NCBI GenBank assembly: GCA_009784995.1
Contig: WQXE01000003.1
Span: forward strand, 1 to 33,632
DNA from: Treponema sp.
GTDB taxonomy: Bacteria; Spirochaetota; Spirochaetia; Treponematales; Breznakiellaceae
Length of the DNA stretch: 33,632 nucleotides
Direction of reading: 5' to 3'
Of this stretch, positions 25,609 to 33,632 are shown piece by piece. The notes below the pieces were generated by a model that saw only the letters and a list, made by a program, of their open reading frames with translations, made no database searches and had not been told where the DNA came from. The position numbers and the translations under genes are program-made. The first letter of the stretch is position 1. Every line of letters starts with the position of its first letter.

Positions 25609-26609
25609 TGGAATACATTTTAGGCATCGACGGAGGCGGGACAAAAAGCCATCTTGCTTTATTTGACATAACAGGAAAGTTGATAGACTTTGGTCATTGG
25701 GGATCTTTAAATCACGAGGGGATGAAAGGATCGTTTGATCAATTTTATGACGAAGTAAATAAATTTGTGAGTCAAATACTTTTAAAAAATAATGTAAAAA
25801 TTGATCAAGTAGTATCCGCCGCGTTTGGAATAGCCGGTGTTGATACAAAATGGCAGCATGATGTTATTTCTCAGATGATAGAAAAAGTCGGCTTTAAAAA
25901 GTTTACGCTCGCTAATGACGCGTATCTTGGTATCCCCGCGGGAAGCCCGACAGGTGTAGGTATTTGCGCCATTAACGGAACAGGCTGCACTGTAGTTGGA
26001 GTTAATTCGCAGGGGAAGATGTTGCAAATTGGCGGAGTAGGGTATGTATCTGCTGATTACGGCGGCGGCGGAATGTTGGGAAGAGTTGTAATTTCTACAG
26101 TATACGAAGAAATCTTGCGCAAAGGCGAGAAAACTTTGCTTACCCCCGCGTTATTCGAATATTTGGAATTGGATTTAAAAAACAAATATGATTTTGTAGA
26201 AAGAATTTACGATAAATTCGGAGATCATACTTTAAGTATACACGCGTGCGGAAGGTTACTATTTGACGCCGCTTTAAAAAACGACAAGGTCGCGCTTGAT
26301 ATTTTATACAAGGTAGGAGTAAATTACGCGAACGGCATTAACGCCATGATAGAAGAACTTGAGTTTGATAAATCAAAAGAAGATATAAACATTGTTTTGG
26401 CAGGTTCTGTATTTGTTAAAGGCGATCACTCCATGAGCATAGATACATTAAAAGAAAAATTAAACAAAGAAAAACCTGATTGCAATTTAATATACACAGT
26501 ATTAAAAGTGCCGCCTGTCGCGGGAGCCGCTTTTTGGGCGTTTAACAATTTGAACATAACTGACAAAAAAACTTATTACGAAAAAGTCTGTTCGCAGTTA
26601 CAGAATTAA
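25608..26609 (+). CDS. BadF/BadG-type sugar kinase (N-acetylglucosamine kinase-like)
   Basis: MEYILGIDGGGTKSHLALFD; AINGTGCTVVGVN; GGVGYVSADYGGGGMLGR; start overlaps the GH4 stop (TAATG). Confidence 0.87.
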   Translation: MEYILGIDGGGTKSHLALFDITGKLIDFGHWGSLNHEGMKGSFDQFYDEVNKFVSQILLKNNVKIDQVVSAAFGIAGVDTKWQHDVISQMIEKVGFKKFTLANDAYLGIPAGSPTGVGICAINGTGCTVVGVNSQGKMLQIGGVGYVSADYGGGGMLGRVVISTVYEEILRKGEKTLLTPALFEYLELDLKNKYDFVERIYDKFGDHTLSIHACGRLLFDAALKNDKVALDILYKVGVNYANGINAMIEELEFDKSKEDINIVLAGSVFVKGDHSMSIDTLKEKLNKEKPDCNLIYTVLKVPPVAGAAFWAFNNLNITDKKTYYEKVCSQLQN

Positions 26610-26620
26610 TTTACAATTTT

Positions 26621-26687
26621 TTACCACGAAAAACACGAAAGTTGATGTACGTTATCGAAGTATATGTTCGTGTGGTTCGTGGTAGAA
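26621..26687. repeat. Family B inverted repeat TTACCACGAAAAACACGAAAG...TTCGTGTGGTTCGTGGTAGAA
   Basis: Near-symmetric arms between convergent genes. Confidence 0.75.
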
Positions 26688-26700
26688 TTTCTTTTTTCTT

Positions 26701-29187
26701 CTAACCTAGAATTACTTCTATCTTATGAAGCTTGCCGTCATTGTGCGGTTTGATTAAATCACCTGTGATTTCGCTTCCATCAACCGTGATTGATTTTACA
26801 CCATGTTCAACGCCGTTTGGATTTTTTACAAGAATTTCATAAACAGCGCCGCGGAATATTCGTTTCGCGGTAAACTCTTTCCAGTCTTTCGCTATTTTTG
26901 GATTGATAGACAAGCCGTCGTAATCGGGTTGTATTCCCAAAACCCACTCTGTAAGGGATTGGTGCATTGTAGGCGCTGTTCCTGTAAGCCATGTGTGTCC
27001 GCCCTGTCCAAAACCAAAACCGCCACGTCCTCGAACATATTCGGGGTATACATACGGCTCGCTCTTGTAACGATCCTGATCGCTCGCTAGATTTTCAGGC
27101 AGACATTTTTCGTAATGTTTAACAGCGTCTGTTCCTCTATTTAATATGGAATAACTTTGTACAAGCCACGCGTTAAGGTGCATAAAAATCGAACCGTTTT
27201 CTTTCATCGCGGGCGGCTCTTTTTCGATGTTCCAAGACCTTACAGGAAGTTCTTCGCGTTCCGCTAACCCCGAATAAACAGGGAAACAAATCTGCGCGCC
27301 AAACTCGCTGTCTAAAAGTTCTTCAACTTTTTTAATAACGATTTTCGCGCGGTTTTCATCGGCGGTTTCACAGTTGATTCCAAAAGCTTGTGGTTCAAGG
27401 AATATTTTCGCTTCCGCGTTTTCGCTTCTGCCAAGATCTTTTTTGTTTGGAACTAATGAAAGGGCTCGAATGTAATAACCTTCTTTGTCGATCGCGTATT
27501 TTTCTAATGCGTCATATATTTTTTTAGCTCTTGTTATGTATTCGTCCGCGAGAGCGGCTTCTTTGTTTGCCGCTTTGAGCAGCTCCGCAGTGTCGATCAT
27601 TACTTTGTAAAGCTGCTGAGCTACCATTACGCTTTCTACATCTTTACTCCATTCGCCGCCGACACGCAGTTCGTTAAGGTCGTCGTTCCAGTCGCAGTCT
27701 TTCATGTACGGTAAGTCTCTGTCGCTTCTGTCTGTCCAGACACGGTCAATTGCTTTTTGGATGTGTTCCAGGATTGTACCGTAGATTTCGCCCTGTTTTT
27801 CGTGTACTTCGGCGTACGCTGTTTTTTCGTCAAGGAACGCGAAATCACCCGTTTCTTTTATATATTTGATGATAGCCATCGGAAGCCAGATAGGGTCATC
27901 GCTTGCCTGTATATTTTTGTTTCCCGGCTGATCGATAAAAAAGTTATGGTACGAAACACCATTGGAAAACATTTGTGTAGAAATATGTTTAAGTGATTCT
28001 TTTACCTTCGCGGCAGAATACGGCAGGTTAAAATTTACATCCTGTAAAATGTCACGGAAACCCCATCCGTATTCATAACCTGTATGGAAGCGTGATTTCA
28101 TTCTGTTAAGAATGTATACAACACGGCATTGATATTGCAGCCATTTAAACGCGCGGTTAATTTTTAGACTTGGAGTTGAAATCACATACTGGCTCATCAT
28201 GTCTGTCCACCATTTTTTAACATCGTCGAGCATTTTTTGGCGGTTGCCGGTTTCTTTTACCATCTCTGTCATTTTTTTTAGAAATACTTTTTTGTTTAAA
28301 TAGTAATCTTTTGTAGAGCTCGCGATTAACGCGACCGCGAACTCAATTTTTTCGCCGGCTTTTAATGTAATCTTGTTACGGAAAATGCCGCAGGTTCTGC
28401 GCAAATACGCCTGGTCTGTGTTTGAAAGCGGTTTTCCGTCGATTATTCGCGATGGGTCAGAAAGCGTTCTAAACCTGTCGCCTAAAAAGCGCTCTTCGTT
28501 AGTTTCGTATTCGGTGTTGGAAGTGTTAAGGGTAGAGAAAAAAACCGCGACATTTCCCAACATTCCGCTGATTTCATTTTTGTCATCGTCTACACTTGTT
28601 CCGTGGTTTCTTCGGAATACTATCGCGTTTAAATCCTTGTCCCAATTCGCTCCGCCGAAAAATCCGTCGTTATCTCCCGCGAGCAGGCGAACAAGCGCGT
28701 CTCCCATGTGAATGGGAACAAAGGGGTAAATATCCAGCTCTTTTGTTTCGCCGGTTGTGTTTTCCAAAACAATGTTTTGAATCCAGCCGTCAAATTCTTT
28801 TGGAACAAACATTGTCTGTTCGGTTTTTATTCCCATATACTTTGAATCAAATTTTATATAACCGAACCCTAGTGTGGTTTTAAATTCCTGCCCTTCTTTT
28901 TTAACAGGCTGCCATGTTGTTGTAAAATAATCGCGTGTTTTCGCGTCAACAATGTAACAGTAACGTCCTTTATTATCCGCGTCGTTTAAATGCAATTGAG
29001 TGTCTATAAAAGTATTTTCATGTGTGCCGCGAACATCAAATCCGCCGCCTGTGTAACTTACTCCCGAACAGAATGTCTGCGTACCGCTTTGGTCAGGTCT
29101 TATTAAATAGTGCAGCCAGGGTTCCGGTGTGCGGGGATTAAAAATCTCAAACTCGTCTTTTTCATTAAACTTTCCATATTCAGCCAT
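26701..29187 (-). CDS. GH94-family disaccharide phosphorylase, specificity unknown
   Basis: 828 aa; WQPV, MFVPKEFDGWIQNIVLEN, GYEYGWGFRDILQDV, DCDWNDDLNE, GHTWLTGTAPT; SD aaaggag. Confidence 0.82.
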   Translation of the reverse strand: MAEYGKFNEKDEFEIFNPRTPEPWLHYLIRPDQSGTQTFCSGVSYTGGGFDVRGTHENTFIDTQLHLNDADNKGRYCYIVDAKTRDYFTTTWQPVKKEGQEFKTTLGFGYIKFDSKYMGIKTEQTMFVPKEFDGWIQNIVLENTTGETKELDIYPFVPIHMGDALVRLLAGDNDGFFGGANWDKDLNAIVFRRNHGTSVDDDKNEISGMLGNVAVFFSTLNTSNTEYETNEERFLGDRFRTLSDPSRIIDGKPLSNTDQAYLRRTCGIFRNKITLKAGEKIEFAVALIASSTKDYYLNKKVFLKKMTEMVKETGNRQKMLDDVKKWWTDMMSQYVISTPSLKINRAFKWLQYQCRVVYILNRMKSRFHTGYEYGWGFRDILQDVNFNLPYSAAKVKESLKHISTQMFSNGVSYHNFFIDQPGNKNIQASDDPIWLPMAIIKYIKETGDFAFLDEKTAYAEVHEKQGEIYGTILEHIQKAIDRVWTDRSDRDLPYMKDCDWNDDLNELRVGGEWSKDVESVMVAQQLYKVMIDTAELLKAANKEAALADEYITRAKKIYDALEKYAIDKEGYYIRALSLVPNKKDLGRSENAEAKIFLEPQAFGINCETADENRAKIVIKKVEELLDSEFGAQICFPVYSGLAEREELPVRSWNIEKEPPAMKENGSIFMHLNAWLVQSYSILNRGTDAVKHYEKCLPENLASDQDRYKSEPYVYPEYVRGRGGFGFGQGGHTWLTGTAPTMHQSLTEWVLGIQPDYDGLSINPKIAKDWKEFTAKRIFRGAVYEILVKNPNGVEHGVKSITVDGSEITGDLIKPHNDGKLHKIEVILG

Positions 29188-29199
29188 AAAATACTCCTT

Positions 29200-31428
29200 T
29201 TATTTTCTTGAAAGTCCTTTTTTCTTTTTTTCCATTTTTTCTTCATATAAAACGCTGTCGGCGCATAACATCGCGGCGTCAAAACATTCCTTTGTCGCGG
29301 CTTCCAGGATAACGCAGCCGATGCTGCCTTCTATTTTATATTGATGTAGATTTTTTTCGTTATATTCATCCAGTTTTTGACGTATCCTGTTAACGACATT
29401 GTCTCTGCTTTCTTTTGATTTTACCGATGAAAATACTACAAATTCATCTCCACCCATTCTTCCGATAATATCTTCTTCGCGTAGAGCTTCTTTTATTATT
29501 TTCGCGAAAGTAGAAATCGCGATATCGCCTTCATTATGTCCGTATGTATCGTTAATATATTTTAAACCATCCATATCCATAAACAAAACTACCGACATTA
29601 TTTCGTTATTTCTGTGTAGATGTGACATTCTGGAATAAACAAACTGGAAAAGTCCTCTTCTGTTTAAAAGCCCTGTAAGTTCGTCTGTTATGGATAATGT
29701 TTGGATTTTCGATATTAATTCTGCGCCTTTTACAGCCGTAGAAATATTAATTCTTAAAGATTCATAACCGTCTACAGGTATTCTGGAATCATAAGGAAGG
29801 AGTGTTACTCCAACTTCTTCGTCTTTAATAAATAAAGGCATAAAAAGAAAACTGCGTCTTTCGCGTTCAAAATCAAATTTACTGATTGTTGAATAATCCG
29901 AGAATAAAATCGGATTCCAGCGGTTATGCTGCATGTTGATCGTATTTTCCCTGTCAAAACCAATTAATGTATCAATTGTTCTGTCAGAGTTCTGGTCATC
30001 GTTTTTTATCGGGTTTTGATATAAACCAACCAATGCGGTATGAATTGAAAGTTCGGGAAGTGATAGGCTCATTTCCTTCGCCAATGAATCAATGTCGTAT
30101 AACAAAATCAGATTGCTGCCAACCCTTCTTATAAGCAGGCGGATATTATTTACGGCAAATTCTTTTGCTTTTCCTTCTTTGGAGCGGATATCATGAACAA
30201 GTGAAGTGGCGAATGCCAATGTAGCGAGAATTGAATGCGCGTTTTTAACTTCGTTGTGGTGATGTTCTATACCGTTCGCGAATACAATCAACGCTTCGTG
30301 CCAGGGGCTAAAATCTTTTGAATGATAATTGTAATCTATTAAAATATCATTTAACAGGTATAAAAATTTATCTTTGGAAAAAGGGTTTTCTTTTATATTT
30401 TCCATAAGAGCTTGCGCCCACTCTTTACACAGCCGATGCGGAACAAAATCATTAAAAATTGACAGGAATTTTTGCTGTACAAATGTTAATAAAAGGTCTT
30501 GATTTACATTAGTTTTTTCGCTTATGGGATCCATGTCTGAAAATTTCTTTTCAAGACATCCGCAGGATTGGCGGGCAACAAATACAGGAGGTACATAGGT
30601 TACATCGTCTACCTGTTCTCCTTTAATTTTTTTTAAAAGAGTATCCGCGCTTACAAAACCAATTTCAAAAAAGTCCTGACGCGCCGTGCTTATCGAAGGA
30701 ATAAAAGTCGCGGAAAATCTGTCATCATCAAAACCGGTTACCGCTACATCGGAAGGTACAATTATATTTTTATTTTTTAATTCGATTAAAACTCCCATCG
30801 CGGTTTCATCGTCACTGGCTACAATCGCGTCAAACGGAACCTTGCGTTTATCAAGCAATTCGATTACGGCATCCTGTCCGCTTTCAGGGCTGAAATACCC
30901 CGGCAAAACATATCTTTCATCAAAAGTTATTCCGTTAGCCGCGAGCGCTTTTTTATAACCTTCAAGGCGTTCTTCCGCTTCCTGATGTCCGTCAGGACCT
31001 TTAACAAACGCGATTTCCTTTTTACCGTGAAATTGAATTAAATGTTCAACTAAGCTGTATATACCGGTTATATTATCTACCAAAACAGACGGAACACCCG
31101 GAATGGAATGAGAGATCGAAACAACCGGAAGATGAGCGGGGATTTTCGCGGCGTACTTTTCCAGTTTTTTAATTCCAATATTCTGAGCGATAAAACCGGA
31201 AAGCATTATTACGCCGTTTAAAGATTTTGTGTTACTTATGGTTTCAAAACAAGTTTCGTAATGCATGACGAAATTGTAATTAGTCGTTTGATATGTTCCA
31301 AAAAACGCCGTCAGATGAATGTCATTCATTTCCGCGTATTTAACAATACCGTTCCAGACATCATACTGGCATGTATTGTCCAAAGTGGGAAAAACAACAC
31401 CGAAGTGAAGGCGTTTTTTATTATCCAT
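29200..31428 (-). CDS. LacI-type periplasmic-binding-fold sensor domain fused to GGDEF diguanylate cyclase (cytoplasmic, no HTH)
   Basis: N-term HFGVVFPTLDNTCQYDVWNGIVKYAEMND...VSISHSIPGVPSVLVDNITGIYSLVEHLI...VTGFDDDRFSATFIPSISTARQD; C-term DELTGLLNRRGLF...REEDIIGRMGGDEFVVF. Confidence 0.88.
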   Translation of the reverse strand: MDNKKRLHFGVVFPTLDNTCQYDVWNGIVKYAEMNDIHLTAFFGTYQTTNYNFVMHYETCFETISNTKSLNGVIMLSGFIAQNIGIKKLEKYAAKIPAHLPVVSISHSIPGVPSVLVDNITGIYSLVEHLIQFHGKKEIAFVKGPDGHQEAEERLEGYKKALAANGITFDERYVLPGYFSPESGQDAVIELLDKRKVPFDAIVASDDETAMGVLIELKNKNIIVPSDVAVTGFDDDRFSATFIPSISTARQDFFEIGFVSADTLLKKIKGEQVDDVTYVPPVFVARQSCGCLEKKFSDMDPISEKTNVNQDLLLTFVQQKFLSIFNDFVPHRLCKEWAQALMENIKENPFSKDKFLYLLNDILIDYNYHSKDFSPWHEALIVFANGIEHHHNEVKNAHSILATLAFATSLVHDIRSKEGKAKEFAVNNIRLLIRRVGSNLILLYDIDSLAKEMSLSLPELSIHTALVGLYQNPIKNDDQNSDRTIDTLIGFDRENTINMQHNRWNPILFSDYSTISKFDFERERRSFLFMPLFIKDEEVGVTLLPYDSRIPVDGYESLRINISTAVKGAELISKIQTLSITDELTGLLNRRGLFQFVYSRMSHLHRNNEIMSVVLFMDMDGLKYINDTYGHNEGDIAISTFAKIIKEALREEDIIGRMGGDEFVVFSSVKSKESRDNVVNRIRQKLDEYNEKNLHQYKIEGSIGCVILEAATKECFDAAMLCADSVLYEEKMEKKKKGLSRK

Positions 31429-31445
31429 AAAAAATTAAAACCCGG

Positions 31446-33632
31446 TTAACCCATCAATACTTCTACACTTACGTTTGAACCATTCGCGAAGGATAGAGGA
31501 ATAATATTTCCTTCGATTTCTTTGCCGTCAACTTTAATTGATTTAACGCCTTTTTGAACACCGTTAGGGTTAGAAAAATTAATGTTAAATGTAGTATTTC
31601 TGAATGTTCGCACAGCGGAGAATTTTTTCCATTCCGAAGTTACACATGGGTCAATTAAAAGACCGTTGTATCTTCTGCGAACACCAAAGATCCAGTCGAT
31701 AAGTACATTCAAACGTGTAGGAGCGGTTCCTGTAAGCCATGTGTGTCCGGCTTTTCCGTGGTCGTTAGACGCCGGTCCTGAAACATATTCGGGGTATACA
31801 AAACGTTCCGCCGCGTACAGGTAAGGATCGTCTTTACTTGCGACCGCGGGAAGTGTTTTAATATAAATGTCGTGAGCTTCTTTGCCGTAACCGTGTATAC
31901 AAAGCGAAGCGATATACCAGGATTCAAGGTGTCTGAACTCGCCGCCGTTTTCTTTTTTGCCAGGCGCGTTGCGTTTCCAGCCTTGAGTATCTATTGGAAG
32001 TTTTCCTTCTACTAATCTTCTATCGCTCTGACAAATCGCTATGCCGTATTTATCGTCGATATCTCTTTCGCAGACTTTTTTACAGGCGTCAAATCTTGCT
32101 TTGTCGGCAATACCGGAGAATCCTGCCCAAGCGATTGGTTCAAAGAAAGTTAATCCGTCGGTTTTACTGCTGCCTAAATCGACAGGAGCGCCCGCTCCTT
32201 CCATTTCTTCAAGAATGGAACTTATTTCCAATCCTGTATTTCCAAGACTCATACTCTTAAGAGTCGCTTTAAAATCTTTTGACGCGACAGCGCGAATATA
32301 ATTTCCGTCTTTGTCGATACATTTTTTTTCTACTTCTTCTTTAACGGTTTTCGCTTTTGTTTCGTAATCAGCCGCCAGTTCTTTTTCAATTCCAAGCGTG
32401 TTAAAAAGATCGATCATGTCGTTTAACGCTTTGTAAAGCTGCTGCGCCGCCATTGTCGAAGTGCTTGTAAAGTTACCGGACAAGTCGTCGTTCCAGTCCG
32501 CCATAAGCATGTAGGGTAAACCGTTATCGCTTTGTTTCCAAACTTTCGCTATCGCGACTTTTAAATGATCTAGAATCGAGCCTTCTTTTGGCGGCAGTTC
32601 TTCTTTTTCATCACAATATGGAACAACTTCGTTTAAGAATTCGGTATCGCCGCTTTCTTTAATGTATTCGCAAACAGCGTAAACAAGCCATAGAGGATCG
32701 TCACAGCAGACGAAGTTTTTATTTCCTTTCGCTGAAACAAAGAAGTTATGATACACAAATCCGTCAGAAAACATTTGTCTTGCTGTAAATTTAATTAATT
32801 CTTTCGCGGGTTTTGGATCGTACGGTAAAAGAGCGAGAATATCCTGTAAAATATCGCGAAAGCCGTAACCGTATTCAAAACCAGAATGGAAACGGGATTT
32901 CATTCTATTAAGGAGAGCTACCATTTCACATTGATATTGCAGCCATTTGTATGAAGGATTTAAAACTTCGTCTATACCGTCAACATTAATCGACAATTTT
33001 CCAAGCTGCTTTTTCCAGTCGGCTTTAACTTCATCCAGCATTTTTTTCGCGTTATCTGGGTTTAAAGCTTCTTCCAGGAATTTTTTAATCGATTTTTTGC
33101 CGTCGCAATAATAATCTTCGGTTGATGGTGTCGCGCTTATTATTACAAGTTCTTTTGTTTCTCCCGCTTTTAATGTGAAAGAGTTTTTCAATGTTGAAAG
33201 AGAAGAGCAATTTTCGTGCGCGTCACGGTTTGGTAAATCCCAATCTTCCGCGAGAGCCGCCGGGTTTCCCATTGTATTGGAATGGTGACCTACAAATTCA
33301 TCGTAGCGTGTTGCGAATTGATTATTAGCTAGGGATGAAGTGTGAACAAGAACTTTACCAAAAAGCCATTTTACCTTGCTGCCGTCACTGTCAAAATCAC
33401 GTCCAAAGCCGTATCTCCACACAACAGCGTTAATTTCCTTGTCGATTATCGCGCCGCCCATCATAAGTGAATTAAAACCACTGAACTGAATGTCACGAGC
33501 GTCGCCTATATTAACGGGGTTTACATTAAACATTGTTACCTTGCGGTCTTTACTGTCGTTATTTTTTATTTTGATGATTTGAATCATCGCGTCATAACCG
33601 TTTGGAACAAAGTGAAGGGATTCAACATCAAA
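31446..33632 (-). CDS. GH94-family disaccharide phosphorylase, N-terminus beyond the window edge
   Basis: Frame stays open to 33632 (FDVESLHFVPNGYDAMIQIIKIKNN...). FEYGYGFRDILQDI, MLMADWNDDLSG, GHTWLTGTAPT; paralogous to 26701-29187. Confidence 0.82.
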   Translation of the reverse strand, partial: FDVESLHFVPNGYDAMIQIIKIKNNDSKDRKVTMFNVNPVNIGDARDIQFSGFNSLMMGGAIIDKEINAVVWRYGFGRDFDSDGSKVKWLFGKVLVHTSSLANNQFATRYDEFVGHHSNTMGNPAALAEDWDLPNRDAHENCSSLSTLKNSFTLKAGETKELVIISATPSTEDYYCDGKKSIKKFLEEALNPDNAKKMLDEVKADWKKQLGKLSINVDGIDEVLNPSYKWLQYQCEMVALLNRMKSRFHSGFEYGYGFRDILQDILALLPYDPKPAKELIKFTARQMFSDGFVYHNFFVSAKGNKNFVCCDDPLWLVYAVCEYIKESGDTEFLNEVVPYCDEKEELPPKEGSILDHLKVAIAKVWKQSDNGLPYMLMADWNDDLSGNFTSTSTMAAQQLYKALNDMIDLFNTLGIEKELAADYETKAKTVKEEVEKKCIDKDGNYIRAVASKDFKATLKSMSLGNTGLEISSILEEMEGAGAPVDLGSSKTDGLTFFEPIAWAGFSGIADKARFDACKKVCERDIDDKYGIAICQSDRRLVEGKLPIDTQGWKRNAPGKKENGGEFRHLESWYIASLCIHGYGKEAHDIYIKTLPAVASKDDPYLYAAERFVYPEYVSGPASNDHGKAGHTWLTGTAPTRLNVLIDWIFGVRRRYNGLLIDPCVTSEWKKFSAVRTFRNTTFNINFSNPNGVQKGVKSIKVDGKEIEGNIIPLSFANGSNVSVEVLMG

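Noticed and set aside
1-33632. CRISPR array
   Set aside because: Short periodic tracts (ctccgtgt, ctttgcgc) have 8-bp period with no unique spacers; no cas-like genes.

Overview
This 33.6-kb window looks like a chromosomal segment from a host-associated Treponema-like spirochete (inferred from gene content only). It starts inside a DUF1566/Lcl-type protein whose last ~40 codons look like the variable repeat of a diversity-generating retroelement (DGR). An SBP-type lipoprotein and a conserved hypothetical follow. The core block is rplU-prp-rpmA-obgE-nadD/yqeK fusion-LCP-rsfS, then an extremely acidic small protein on the minus strand, then ispE-spoVG-tRNA-Gln-ctc(rplY)-tilS-ftsH-exported protein-HtrA, with radC convergent. 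An intergenic repeat island holds a 151-bp element with perfect 19-bp inverted termini, and an orphan HigA antitoxin follows. The right third is a disaccharide-phosphorolysis locus: N,N'-diacetylchitobiose phosphorylase (GH94), an Eis-like acetyltransferase, a GH4 phospho-glycosidase overlapping a BadF-type GlcNAc/sugar kinase, and a minus-strand operon GH94 - [LacI-type sugar-binding domain + GGDEF] - GH94. The most notable observations are: (1) the DGR-like variable repeat with its hairpin; (2) a cytoplasmic sugar-binding diguanylate cyclase between two divergent GH94 phosphorylases; (3) tilS whose essential PP-loop lies upstream of any ATG/GTG/TTG, implying an ATT start; (4) dispersed 8-bp-periodic inverted repeats inserted in frame into ispE, tilS (twice) and the signal peptide of an exported protein; (5) apparently leaderless promoters in the sugar locus. 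All calls come from reading the sequence and the supplied ORFs; no searches were run.
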